Shown: one piece after another, positions 36,924 to 46,799 of the stretch | Layout: every line of letters starts with the position of its first letter | How positions within the stretch are numbered: the first letter of the stretch is position 1 | Assembly (NCBI GenBank): GCA_947489085.1 | Contig: CANLCJ010000009.1 | Location: forward strand, 1 to 64,000 | Reading direction: 5' to 3' | DNA from: an uncultured Flavobacteriaceae bacterium | GTDB taxonomy: Bacteria; Bacteroidota; Bacteroidia; Flavobacteriales; Flavobacteriaceae | Length of the DNA stretch: 64,000 bases | Made by a program: the position numbers and the translations under genes | The notes under the pieces: model-generated | What the model saw: only the letters and a program-made list of their open reading frames with translations | Database searches by the model: none | What the model was told of the DNA's origin: nothing

Positions 36924-39900
36924 TTATTTCTCTACCTCAACCCATTGCCCTTTGGTACGTACAAAAAACTTATTGTCGTACATAGCTTCCGCTTGTATTC
37001 CTGGTAAGTAATAAGTACCTAAATAAGATGCATTTAACATTACACTAAACGTTTTAGTACTGTGCTTACCTTTGGCAGGCAAATCGAAATAAAAATTAAC
37101 ACGATCGTCCCTAATATCGGTGTGCCTTGCAGTGCTAGTAATAGAGCTACCAAATGCTGTAAAACGAGTATTTACAATTTCCCACCCAGATGGAAAAACT
37201 TGGGTTAAGGCTACATCGTTTACGGCACTATCTTTAAGGTTACTCACACTAACTTGTGCTACAAAATCTTGCCCTTGCAGCAACTTAGATACATCTATAG
37301 CGTTGCCTTTTAAGTCGTTATAACGCACCGAAATACTTAAACCTCTTTGTTCTTGCAACTCTTGCCCTAAAGGTAACTTCCCAGAGTTTAATACACGTAC
37401 ATAAACCAAATTGTCTTTTTCGTTTTGTAGTGTTAACGCATTTTCGCCATCTACAATAGGCAATTGGCGTTGGGCTATGGCGTTTTTGGTACTTACGGTA
37501 CTGGTTTTTCCATTGATTGTATATTTAAGTGCTAGCGCTTTACCACCATTAGCAGTCACCATTTTAGCCATTGCTAATAAGCTATAAGCCGTGGTTTGCG
37601 TACTCATCCACCTGTTGCTAGAGAGGTCTTTTGCTATACTCTCGGCTAAATTTCGCATTTGTGTGTTTTTGGTAAGCACCATTGTTTCTAATGCCATGGC
37701 TCTATTTCTGTCTACTGAGCCATAAGTGTAATAATTATACTGCTGGGGTTTAAAATTAATATTTGCAATTTGCGAAATTTGCTTACTGGCCTCGTTTTGC
37801 CCCGCTAAAGCATAGGCCGCAGCTAAACGCCATTTGGCTTCGTTAGAAATTTCAGAAAATTCTCTTAAGCGGTTCATACTTGCCAAATCTGGACTTCCTG
37901 CAAGTGCCAAGGTGTATAAACGGTAGGCTTGAGCCAAATCGGAATTATACTTCCTATAGCTCGGACGCCAATCTCTGGCCGCTTGTTTTTGGTATTGTAT
38001 CCAATTGCTTTTAAAGCTTAAAGGCAAAGCATAGCCTTTCTTTTCTGCTTCCAACATAAAATGCCCAGCATAGCTAGTCCCCCAATCGTTAGCCCTAGAC
38101 TCGCCTATCCAATAACTCAAGCCCCCTTGGGGTCTTTGGAAATGCCCTAGGCGCTTTATTCCTTGTTCTATATGCTCTTGTATTTCTTTTTTCTTATCGA
38201 AAGTAAGATCGAAAATGTCTGTTAGAAATAACTGAGGAAAAACACTTGACGTTGTTTGTTCTACACAACCATGAGGATATTGAATTAGATATTCTAATCT
38301 TCTGGTAAAATCCATAGGTGGTAACGTAGAAAACTCTACTGTAGCGGCATTTGTTCCTGGCACTCCAAATGTTGAAAACGCCAAGGTTTCCGCGCCGTTG
38401 GGCGTTAATCTTTTATCAAGAGATTTAGAGGTTATTGGATTTGTATTTATAACATCTAACTCTACTTTGTAGCTTGATGTTTCGCCATTGCCTTTTGCAA
38501 TTACTTCTATTGTATTTACGCCTTTAGCTTTACTTACATCTAACTCGAAATACACCATTTTTTCATCTGGACGCTCAAAATTTATAGCTTGCTGTTTGGC
38601 ACCAACACTTGTAATGCCGTTGCTTAATTTTAAACTAATATTTACGTTTTTTACCTTAGGCTCCATAGCAAATACGGTAACGGGTAACGTTACTTTCTCA
38701 CCAGGGCTTAATTTCCTTGGTAAACTGGCCAATACCATAAGTGGTTTTTTAACAGGTACTGTTTTATCTGTGCTGCCATAAGCTTCTGTAGTATTGTTTC
38801 CTGCTACTACCATAGCGCGTACCGAACCTATATAGTTGGGCAGCGTAACGTTATGCGTTTTTGTACTACCCGCTTCTAGCTCAAATGGTCCTAAATAAGT
38901 TACTACAGGCTTAAAACGGTTTGCCTTTTTATTTTTTCCGCCAGCAGCACTGCCATCTCCTCCTACTGCAAAAACGTGATCTATACTTCCTGTATAAGCG
39001 CCTATAACAGCATCGAAAATATCCCATGTTTTTACACCAAGTGCTTGGCGTTTGTAAAATTCGCTCCAAGCATTAGGGGTTTTAAAGCGTGTTAAATCTA
39101 ATAAACCTTCTTCTACTATTGCTACAGTATAGGTCATAGGTTTGCCATCTTTTTCAGATACCTTAACAGCGAAACGCTGCTCTGGTTCTAGCTGTTCTGG
39201 CATTTGCAATTCTGGATGCAATTTAGTGTCTGGGTTTTCTACCATTAAAGGAATTACACCATACAGTCGTATTGGTAAATCGTTAGCCGTAATAGCATGT
39301 GGTTGTAGCAACGAAATATTTACAAATACGTTTGGCGCCATTTCTTTTGTTATTGGCAGGTTTACTGTAGTTTCGCCTTGGTTGGTTTTCACCCATTTGT
39401 AATCCAAAACTTCGGTACCATTTTCTATACTAACCAGAGCACGACCTGCACTACCAGAAGCAAAGGTTATTTTTGCGTTTTCGCCAACGTTATATTTGGT
39501 TTTATCTGCAGAAAACACAAGCATTTTAGCTGCGCCTTTATCGCTAGATGGAGCTTTTCTCCACCAATTTTTATAGAAATATGCTGTTCTTCCTGTAGCA
39601 TGTCCGCTCACTGGATCTTGTACACGTATTAGGTAGCGTCCACGATCTCCGTCTGGTATATTGAGATTAAAACTTGCTTTGCCTTTGGCGTCTGTATTTA
39701 TTTTAAACGTTTTAAAGGGCCTGTGATAACTGCTAGACACATAACTTGCTAAATCGTCGTAAGAAGAATTCCACCACCAACGCCATTCTATTTTATAGAC
39801 TTTAACTTCCAGATTATTACGCTTAACAGGTTTGCCTTTTGGATTGAGTACTACGATGTCGAAATTTTGAGTTTCATCTGTAAAAAACGATCCGTAAGCA

Positions 39901-42494
39901 TTTCCTTTTGGAGAACGTAACCCAACAAATGTGTTGTAAGGTGCATACGTTTTTGTGAAAGCATCTAAGGAGAAATCACCTCCGTTTTCGAAGGCACGCA
40001 CTAAAAACTGTACGTTTAACATCCCTGGTGCGTTTTTACCAACGGTAAACTTTTTGCTAATATTTGCTGTACCCAACTCGTTTACCTTACCTTCAAACAC
40101 TGTTATTTCTTCGCCACTAAACTTTCGAGTAGGGTCGTTAAACCTGTAATTCTCGTAATTTTTAAAAGCGGTTTGGGTTGTACTGAATTTGGCTTTAACT
40201 TCTGCTTTTAAGTTCTTTCCGGGTGCACCGTGTAACCACGCTACGTTAAGCGTACCATTTAAAGGGGTTTCTTGCGTTAAAATTTCATCTTTAAAATCGA
40301 CCTTTAGTTTTAAGCGGTTGGGTTTAACGGTTTCTATTTTCAGGTCTTTAAAAAAACTTGCGCCTCCTACAGAAACTTTTGCGCTGTAGGTTCCTGTTTT
40401 GTAGGCTGTAGCTGTTGGTACTGTAAATTTGTAGAATGCATTAAGTTGCGTTTTAGTCACTTTTTTGTACACTAACTTTCCGTTAGGATCTGTTAACTCT
40501 AACTTTACTGGGTGTATTTTAGGCAGTGGGTTTGCATTATCGTTTAACATAAATGTTAGGTGTAAAGTGTCTCCCGGACGCCAAACGCCGCGTTCGCCAT
40601 AAATGTATCCTTTTAAACCACGTTGTAAAGTATGGCCAGAAACATCAAATTTACTTAACGACAGTGCATTTCCATCTTTTAATTTAACATAGGTTACGGT
40701 TTTGTTTTTAGATACAATAGCAAAATTGGCATGTTTATCTGCATCTATTGTCGTTAGGCCTTCATTATCGGTTAAGGCACTTGCTATTTCTTGTTGTTGG
40801 TAATTGTATAGAGTTACCTTTGCATTTGCAACAGGTTCTGTATTTAAAATATCTGTTACAGCAAAATAATAAGAGTTATTGGTTCCTCGTTTTGCAATAA
40901 CGCCTAAGTTGGTTGCTAATAAGTTTTGGCTTACTATTTTGTTATGTCCATAGTAAGCATCGTGACATGGGTTTTGTTCTTCTCGCCAATTGTAGGTGTA
41001 GTTTTTGTACTGGTAGAGGCGATTGTCCCAATAAAGTTCTTCTCTAAGATCTGCATCTTCGGGAGCTGTAATTTCATTTGTAAAATCGTTTTCGTAATAA
41101 TCATCTTCATAGTAACCTTCATAATTATCTCCATTGTTTGCACTTATTTGCGCATCGCAATTGTATAGGGCATAATTTTTAATATAACTTAACTCTACCC
41201 TGTATATTGCACCTGGATCTGCGTTAAAAAACTTAGAGAGGTCTACGCTATAAACTTTCCATTTACCAGTGTTTTCTGCTTCGGTTTGTAATTGTATGGT
41301 TTGCTTTGCCACACGACGGCCTACTTTTTTTATGGCATTGCCGTCGTCTCCATCCAAGTTATTGTCTTGTAGAAACTGTAAAATGTTGGCTTCGTAAATT
41401 TTTATAACCCTAACATCTACAGCTTTCAAGTTTACGGCTTCAAAATTAAATCGTAGTTCTGTAGAATTGGGCAGTATAGTACCGTTACTTAGTAAGCGTA
41501 CTTGGGGTTTTAATTCTTCGAAAGCAATGGTTTCAGAAAAAGGTAGTTTCAATTTATACCCTTCTTCATTTTTTATACCTTGAAAAACATCGACTTGAAT
41601 GTTACCTGCCAATTTTTTATCTGGGTAGACTTTTAACACATTACCCTCCACTATATACTTAGGCTTTTTTATACCTTGAATAGAAACCAATCCGTCAAAA
41701 TTTTGCTGTTGTTTTAAAGGATCGGAAAAGTTGATAGACAAATACTGCTCTGGCGCTTGTACAACATCCGTTTCTACAATAGTAAAATTATTTATACCTG
41801 GTATAGTTACCGTATTTTCACCTTTATTATCGGCTCTTATAGCCTTACCGTTCCACGAAATATTAATTTCAGAATCGTCAATCAAACGGTTAATACTATC
41901 TATTTTAAATTCGAAATGCTTGGCGCTTTTATCCAGCTCGTTAAATACAACAGGCAAGGCTTCTCCATTTTGAGATGCTTTAACCAGTTGTTTGGCTGCT
42001 TCTAGCGTAATAATATCTGCAGACCTTATAGCACCTCCCAAATATTGCCAAGATTTACTGTAAGATTGCAAAGTGTTTGTAAGAACGTTAAAACTTGGTG
42101 TAATGGTTTTAAACTGAAATGTATACGTATCGAATGTATCCGGTATCTCTTTGTAAATGGCTTTTAAATCTACATAAACAGTATATTCGGTATCTGGCTC
42201 TAAATGCTCGTCTGCTACAAACTCTAAAGAATGATCGTTTACTACTCGCAACACCCCTTCTACATGTGGTTTAATTTTAATTATACGTTCTGTAATTTCC
42301 TTGCCTGTATCCCAACCTTCTACGGGCTTAGCAAGTTTGACTTGTATTGGACTTGCTACAGATGTTTGTCCAGAGGTTGTATAGCTTATATATGCCCTGT
42401 ATTTAAATAAATTATCGGTATCAACAACTTTGTCTTTGCAAGAGCTTAATAATACTATTACCCAAATACAAAGCATATACTTTCTTAAAAACAT
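36924..42494 (-). CDS. Alpha-2-macroglobulin family lipoprotein
   Basis: 1856 residues. The lipoprotein signal ends at LLSSC (C19). Macroglobulin-type beta domains fill most of the chain. An acidic Tyr/Asp/Glu-rich insertion lies at about 455-480 (YEGYYEDDYYEND). The thioester motif is C1410-V-E-Q1413 in YPHGCVEQTTS, so the reactive cysteine-glutamine pair is intact, followed by the helical thioester domain (about 1410-1640). Bacterial members are thought to trap foreign proteases in the periplasm. In enterobacteria the gene is followed by pbpC; none is near here. Single gene, divergent from the CAP lipoprotein. Confidence 0.93.
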   Translation of the reverse strand: MFLRKYMLCIWVIVLLSSCKDKVVDTDNLFKYRAYISYTTSGQTSVASPIQVKLAKPVEGWDTGKEITERIIKIKPHVEGVLRVVNDHSLEFVADEHLEPDTEYTVYVDLKAIYKEIPDTFDTYTFQFKTITPSFNVLTNTLQSYSKSWQYLGGAIRSADIITLEAAKQLVKASQNGEALPVVFNELDKSAKHFEFKIDSINRLIDDSEINISWNGKAIRADNKGENTVTIPGINNFTIVETDVVQAPEQYLSINFSDPLKQQQNFDGLVSIQGIKKPKYIVEGNVLKVYPDKKLAGNIQVDVFQGIKNEEGYKLKLPFSETIAFEELKPQVRLLSNGTILPNSTELRFNFEAVNLKAVDVRVIKIYEANILQFLQDNNLDGDDGNAIKKVGRRVAKQTIQLQTEAENTGKWKVYSVDLSKFFNADPGAIYRVELSYIKNYALYNCDAQISANNGDNYEGYYEDDYYENDFTNEITAPEDADLREELYWDNRLYQYKNYTYNWREEQNPCHDAYYGHNKIVSQNLLATNLGVIAKRGTNNSYYFAVTDILNTEPVANAKVTLYNYQQQEIASALTDNEGLTTIDADKHANFAIVSKNKTVTYVKLKDGNALSLSKFDVSGHTLQRGLKGYIYGERGVWRPGDTLHLTFMLNDNANPLPKIHPVKLELTDPNGKLVYKKVTKTQLNAFYKFTVPTATAYKTGTYSAKVSVGGASFFKDLKIETVKPNRLKLKVDFKDEILTQETPLNGTLNVAWLHGAPGKNLKAEVKAKFSTTQTAFKNYENYRFNDPTRKFSGEEITVFEGKVNELGTANISKKFTVGKNAPGMLNVQFLVRAFENGGDFSLDAFTKTYAPYNTFVGLRSPKGNAYGSFFTDETQNFDIVVLNPKGKPVKRNNLEVKVYKIEWRWWWNSSYDDLASYVSSSYHRPFKTFKINTDAKGKASFNLNIPDGDRGRYLIRVQDPVSGHATGRTAYFYKNWWRKAPSSDKGAAKMLVFSADKTKYNVGENAKITFASGSAGRALVSIENGTEVLDYKWVKTNQGETTVNLPITKEMAPNVFVNISLLQPHAITANDLPIRLYGVIPLMVENPDTKLHPELQMPEQLEPEQRFAVKVSEKDGKPMTYTVAIVEEGLLDLTRFKTPNAWSEFYKRQALGVKTWDIFDAVIGAYTGSIDHVFAVGGDGSAAGGKNKKANRFKPVVTYLGPFELEAGSTKTHNVTLPNYIGSVRAMVVAGNNTTEAYGSTDKTVPVKKPLMVLASLPRKLSPGEKVTLPVTVFAMEPKVKNVNISLKLSNGITSVGAKQQAINFERPDEKMVYFELDVSKAKGVNTIEVIAKGNGETSSYKVELDVINTNPITSKSLDKRLTPNGAETLAFSTFGVPGTNAATVEFSTLPPMDFTRRLEYLIQYPHGCVEQTTSSVFPQLFLTDIFDLTFDKKKEIQEHIEQGIKRLGHFQRPQGGLSYWIGESRANDWGTSYAGHFMLEAEKKGYALPLSFKSNWIQYQKQAARDWRPSYRKYNSDLAQAYRLYTLALAGSPDLASMNRLREFSEISNEAKWRLAAAYALAGQNEASKQISQIANINFKPQQYNYYTYGSVDRNRAMALETMVLTKNTQMRNLAESIAKDLSSNRWMSTQTTAYSLLAMAKMVTANGGKALALKYTINGKTSTVSTKNAIAQRQLPIVDGENALTLQNEKDNLVYVRVLNSGKLPLGQELQEQRGLSISVRYNDLKGNAIDVSKLLQGQDFVAQVSVSNLKDSAVNDVALTQVFPSGWEIVNTRFTAFGSSITSTARHTDIRDDRVNFYFDLPAKGKHSTKTFSVMLNASYLGTYYLPGIQAEAMYDNKFFVRTKGQWVEVEK

Positions 42495-42742
42495 GATAGA
42501 AGGTGTTTAGAACGAACAAAATAGAAAAAAAACCATAGCGCACCAATTAAATTACACATACAGGCCTTAATACTTACTTCCTTAAGATGGGATTCGTTAA
42601 TTAATTGGCACTAAAACCGACAAAACTACTGTTAATACCGATAAAGTGTATTTCAGTGTAAAAATTAAGAGGTTTTTGTACTTTTAAAAGTCTCTCTGTA
42701 AAACTTGGGCGTATATTTATAAAAACCAAATTTACTGTTACA

Positions 42743-43348
42743 ATGATAATTTCTTATTTTAAAAATTACCGTATTGCTTTATGCGTAGTTCTATTAATTG
42801 GCATGAGTTCTTGTTCTAAAGATGAAGATACTCAAGACGATACTTTGGAAAATATTTTAGAAGAAAATGTACCCGAAAGTATTACGGAAACACCCGAAAC
42901 TACAAATGTACCCGAGGAAGAGGCTCCTGAAACCACTCCCAATACAAATGAAGGTATTATAGATAGCTCTAACTTAAATGCTGTAGAACAAGACATTTTA
43001 GAGCTTGTTAATGCCCACAGGCAAAGTATAGGAAAACAGCCTCTGGCTATAAGCTTTCTTGCTAATACTCTGGCTGATGAGCATACTGAGTACATGATTA
43101 GTATTAGAGACATAAACCATAACAATTTCGATGCGCGTTCTAACCGCCTAGTACAAGAGGAAAATGCTAGACGAACTGGAGAAAATGTTGCGTTTGGACA
43201 ACGTTCTGCACAGGCAGTTATGACGGCTTGGTTAAATAGTGACGGGCATCGTAGAAATATTGAAGGGGACTTTACCCATATTGGCGTTAGTGCTATAAAT
43301 AACAATTCTGGCGTACCTTATTACACCCAACTGTTTCTAAAAAAGTAA
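42743..43348 (+). CDS. CAP/SCP-domain lipoprotein
   Basis: 201 residues. The lipoprotein signal ends at GMSSC (C24). An acidic, Glu/Thr/Pro-rich linker (about 28-75) precedes a CAP domain with its four signature residues in place: HTEYM (first His), ENARRTGENVAFG (Glu) and SDGHRRNI (second His). CAP proteins are secreted cysteine-rich-secretory/PR-1-like; bacterial roles are mostly unknown. Ends at a strong terminator. Confidence 0.9.
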   Translation: MIISYFKNYRIALCVVLLIGMSSCSKDEDTQDDTLENILEENVPESITETPETTNVPEEEAPETTPNTNEGIIDSSNLNAVEQDILELVNAHRQSIGKQPLAISFLANTLADEHTEYMISIRDINHNNFDARSNRLVQEENARRTGENVAFGQRSAQAVMTAWLNSDGHRRNIEGDFTHIGVSAINNNSGVPYYTQLFLKK

Positions 43349-43372
43349 ATCTGCTCTAAATATTATATATAC

Positions 43373-43400
43373 AAACCCTAAAAGCGCACTTTTAGGGTTT
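43373..43400 (+). terminator. Terminator of the CAP gene
   Basis: A perfect 12-bp stem AAACCCTAAAAG/CTTTTAGGGTTT with loop CGCA, 25 bases after the stop codon. Confidence 0.85.
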
Positions 43401-43643
43401 TACGATTGACACTACTTTGATAAGATATTGATAAAATTTGTCTCAGACATCGTTTAAAAATGCAATGTGGCGCTGTTTATTTTTGAAATCCGAATCTTAC
43501 TAAAAAAATACAAGTAATTGTTTTTTAGATATTAAAAATATGATTTTGTGACTTTTTTAAGTAAATTGTTTCCTAATTACAAAATGCGCTCGTCGTCTAT
43601 CTGTATTAACAATTAACTAATTTTCCAATTTAACACTAACCCT

Positions 43644-44588
43644 ATGAGTAAAAAAACAACTTATATTTTAGGGATTGTACTTACTATTATTATCGGTATG
43701 ATTTTACAGTACTTTTTATGTTGCACGCAATGTTGTAGCGCTAAAGCTTCTGATAATCCAACCAAACCCGATACTCCAAGTGCGATAACTCCTAAGATTA
43801 AAAACGCCACTAAAAACGCGTTTGCCATTAGCGATCCTAATGGAAACTTCAACACCAATAGTAATGAGAATTTTAATTTTAAAACATCTAATTTTTCTAT
43901 TCTCGAACCTTTAGCTCCTGGAGTTGGAGATGGTGTTATAAAACTCAAAGATTATTTACGCGCTAACCCTACCAAAACAGTAGATATTACTGGGTTTTAC
44001 AAAAGTGACGAAACAAACACTTCTGTATATCCAAATCTTGGTTTAGCTCGCGCAAATGCCGTAAAAAACTACTTGGTGCTACATGGCATCTCTGCCAAGC
44101 AAATAGACACCTATGGCATGCTTAACGACGGTATTATTCCTGATAAAAAAGGCACATTATTTGGCCCTCTTAAATTTGGAGTGGTAACTCACGATAATGC
44201 AGAGGCAGATGCTGCTGCAATGGCTACCTTAGAGAAAGACTGCCAAGCCATACGAGATAATCCTCTAGTGTTGCATTTTAAAACTGGTGAGGCTGCAATT
44301 TCTTTAACTAGTGCGCAACGTAAAAAAATGGCAGACATTTCGCATTGTGTTGATAAACTGGGTGTAAAACTGCAAGTTGTAGGGCATACAGATAATACTG
44401 GAAATGCTGCAACAAACCAACGCCTAGGCTTAGACCGTGCTAACTTTGCAAAAGGATATTTGGTAAAAAATGGCATTTTAAACTCTAATATAGAAACTGC
44501 TTCTAAAGGCCAAACCAAACCGATTGCAGATAATGCTACCCCAGAGGGTAGAGCACAAAACAGAAGAACCGTAATAACAATTAACTAA
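43644..44588 (+). CDS. OmpA-family protein with an N-terminal membrane anchor
   Basis: 314 residues. One N-terminal hydrophobic helix (about 7-26), then a Cys cluster (CCTQCC, about 27-32), and a linker. A degenerate OmpA-like domain (about 75-185; NFSILEPLAPGVGDGVIKL … NLGLARANAVKNYL) is followed by a canonical OmpA domain (about 205-314; VGHTDNTGNAATNQRLGLDRA … NRRTV). The second should bind peptidoglycan. It is followed 20 bases later by the HhH/coiled-coil gene, so the two are probably one operon. Confidence 0.88.
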   Translation: MSKKTTYILGIVLTIIIGMILQYFLCCTQCCSAKASDNPTKPDTPSAITPKIKNATKNAFAISDPNGNFNTNSNENFNFKTSNFSILEPLAPGVGDGVIKLKDYLRANPTKTVDITGFYKSDETNTSVYPNLGLARANAVKNYLVLHGISAKQIDTYGMLNDGIIPDKKGTLFGPLKFGVVTHDNAEADAAAMATLEKDCQAIRDNPLVLHFKTGEAAISLTSAQRKKMADISHCVDKLGVKLQVVGHTDNTGNAATNQRLGLDRANFAKGYLVKNGILNSNIETASKGQTKPIADNATPEGRAQNRRTVITIN

Positions 44589-44608
44589 AATTTTAAAAAT
44601 ATATAAAT

Positions 44609-45226
44609 ATGATCTGGTGTATATTAATTCCATTAATAGTAGGTATAATCTGTGCAATATTAGGCTATCTGCTAAAAAAACTTTTTTGCGATAATAATAA
44701 AGACGATTATAGTAAGCAAATTGAGGCTTTAGAGGCTCAACTGGCAGCTTGTAAAGAAGACAAACAGTCTTTACAAGCACAATTAGAAGCTTGTAGAAAA
44801 AGCAGATTAGGTATAGAAACAGATTTAAAAGCGTGTTTAGATAGCAAGCTGTCTCTGGAAGGCGATCTAGAAACCACAAAAACATCTCTGGCTTCTGCCT
44901 TAACAGCAAGTGCTGTAGTTGCTACAATTCCTTTCGATGCTGATGCTGCAAAAGCTGTTTTTGGAAAAAGAATTAAACAAGACGATTTAAAAGTTGTAGA
45001 AGGTATTGGTCCTAAAATACAGGAGTTATTCCACAACCACGATGTAAAGACATGGAAAGCACTATCGGAATGTAGTGTAGAAAAATGCCAAAGTGTTTTA
45101 GATTCTGGGGGCGAGCGTTTTAAAATACATAAGCCAGGAACTTGGCCTAAGCAAGCGCAGTTAGCTTACGAAGGCAAATGGGCAGAATTACTGAAATGGC
45201 AAGACGAATTAGACGGCGGTAAATAA
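44609..45226 (+). CDS. Membrane-anchored coiled-coil protein with COG3743-like helix-hairpin-helix domain
   Basis: 205 residues. One membrane helix (about 2-23) and a coiled coil (about 36-95) with repeated LEAQLAAC-, LQAQLEAC- and LKACLDSK-type units that place a cysteine every 14 to 15 residues. The C-terminal domain (about 125-200) has VVEGIGPKIQELFHNHDVKTW, a helix-hairpin-helix, and ends TWPKQAQLAYEGKW, the pattern of the predicted DNA-binding domain of COG3743. Why a DNA-binding-like fold is tied to the envelope is unknown; it may bind protein instead. Cotranscribed with the OmpA gene and closed by a strong terminator. Confidence 0.82.
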   Translation: MIWCILIPLIVGIICAILGYLLKKLFCDNNKDDYSKQIEALEAQLAACKEDKQSLQAQLEACRKSRLGIETDLKACLDSKLSLEGDLETTKTSLASALTASAVVATIPFDADAAKAVFGKRIKQDDLKVVEGIGPKIQELFHNHDVKTWKALSECSVEKCQSVLDSGGERFKIHKPGTWPKQAQLAYEGKWAELLKWQDELDGGK

Positions 45227-45253
45227 CATTTCAACCACTAATAAGCCAATCTT

Positions 45254-45290
45254 AAAAAAGCTGTTTTCTTGTATGGAAAACAGCTTTTTT
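45254..45290 (+). terminator. Terminator of the OmpA/HhH operon
   Basis: A perfect 15-bp stem (45254-45268 with 45276-45290), 7-base loop, followed by more T. Confidence 0.87.
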
Positions 45291-45405
45291 TGTTTGCTAC
45301 TTGTATGCCATTAAACCTTTTCAAATTTTGGAGGTCTTATGTTAAGAATATTGCCTTTTAAACAGCATTTTAATATAAAATATCTAAAAACGCCACTGTA
45401 AACTT

Positions 45406-46797
45406 ATGGAAACGAAACATATTAAACATTTATACAGACGTATTGGTTTTGGAATTTTACCTGAAGATTTAAAAAAACTGTCTAAAAAAAGTAAAAAAGA
45501 CATTGTGAATGCGCTTTTTAAAGCCTCTAAGACAGCAACAGTTTTAGAGATAGACACTTCTAAAATAAAAGCTTTAGCAGAGGATAGCATATCTAGTGGT
45601 TCTAGATTGGATGCAGAAACGCGACGAATGATACAAAAGCTAAGTCGAAAAAAACAAGTGGATCTCAATAATGCTTGGGTGGATAGGCTGGCTAATACAG
45701 ATCAAGTATTACGCGAAAAAATGACGCTATTTTGGGCAAATCATTTTGTGTGTAAAGACAATAACATCGTTTACATACAACAGTTTAACAACACACTTAG
45801 AGCGAATGCTTTAGGAAATTTCGAGAGTTTTGTTAATGCCGTTTCTAAAGAGGCTGCTATGACAAAATACCTCAACACAAAACAAAATAAAAAACAAAAA
45901 CCCAACGAAAACTTTGCCAGAGAGCTTATGGAGCTTTTTACGCTGGGGGTTGGACATTATACTGAAACAGATATTAAAGAATCTGCAAGAGCTTTTACGG
46001 GTTACAGCCATGATATAGAAGGTAATTTTGTATTTAAGAAACGGCAACACGATAACGGTTTAAAAACTTTTATGGGTAAAACGGGTGATTTTTCTGGACA
46101 AGCTATTGTAAACATTATTTTAAGTAAAAAAGCTTGCGCCACCTACATCTGTACCAAAGTTTACCGCTATTTTGTTAACGATAATATAAACGAGGCTCAT
46201 GTTAACCAAATGGCTGATGTGTTTTACAAGGATTACAACATTGAAGCTTTAATGAAATTTACATTAATGTCTGACTGGTTTTACGATGATGTAAATATTG
46301 GCAGTAAAATAAAATCTCCTATTGAGTTTATTGTTGGCATTAAAACTCTGGTTCCTGTAACGTTTAAAAGAAAAAAGCAGCTGCTTATTATGCAACGCTT
46401 GCTAGGGCAAACACTATTAGACCCTCCAAATGTAGCGGGTTGGAAAGGTGGAAAAAACTGGATAGATAGCAATACAATTACCCTACGCCTAAAACTTCCT
46501 GCTTTAATTTTAAACAGTGGTTACATATCTAATGCGCCCGTTGGAACTTCAGAAGAAAAAATGGCGCTTAAAAAATTGCAAACCGAAAAACGAAATAACA
46601 AACGATTTCAGGCCGTTATCAACTGGTCGCATTTTGAAGAACAGTTTAAAAATGTTACCATGGAGGCCATGACGTCTCATATACTTGCCTGCGAGTTAAA
46701 TAAAGGTACTAAAGCATATATAGCATCTTTAGAGAAAGCCTCTAAGCAAGAGTACTGCATTCAACTTATGTCTTTACCCGAATATCAAATGTGTTAA
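45406..46797 (+). CDS. DUF1800-domain protein
   Basis: 463 residues. DUF1800 hallmarks: HLYRRIGFG near the N-terminus, MTLFWANHFV near 106-115, NFARELMELFTLGVGHYTE near 166-184, ESARAFTGY, and NVAGWKGGKNWI near 344-355. Function unknown; these proteins are almost always encoded just before a DUF1501 protein, as here (stop and next ATG two bases apart). Confidence 0.92.
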   Translation: METKHIKHLYRRIGFGILPEDLKKLSKKSKKDIVNALFKASKTATVLEIDTSKIKALAEDSISSGSRLDAETRRMIQKLSRKKQVDLNNAWVDRLANTDQVLREKMTLFWANHFVCKDNNIVYIQQFNNTLRANALGNFESFVNAVSKEAAMTKYLNTKQNKKQKPNENFARELMELFTLGVGHYTETDIKESARAFTGYSHDIEGNFVFKKRQHDNGLKTFMGKTGDFSGQAIVNIILSKKACATYICTKVYRYFVNDNINEAHVNQMADVFYKDYNIEALMKFTLMSDWFYDDVNIGSKIKSPIEFIVGIKTLVPVTFKRKKQLLIMQRLLGQTLLDPPNVAGWKGGKNWIDSNTITLRLKLPALILNSGYISNAPVGTSEEKMALKKLQTEKRNNKRFQAVINWSHFEEQFKNVTMEAMTSHILACELNKGTKAYIASLEKASKQEYCIQLMSLPEYQMC

Positions 46798-46799
46798 TT

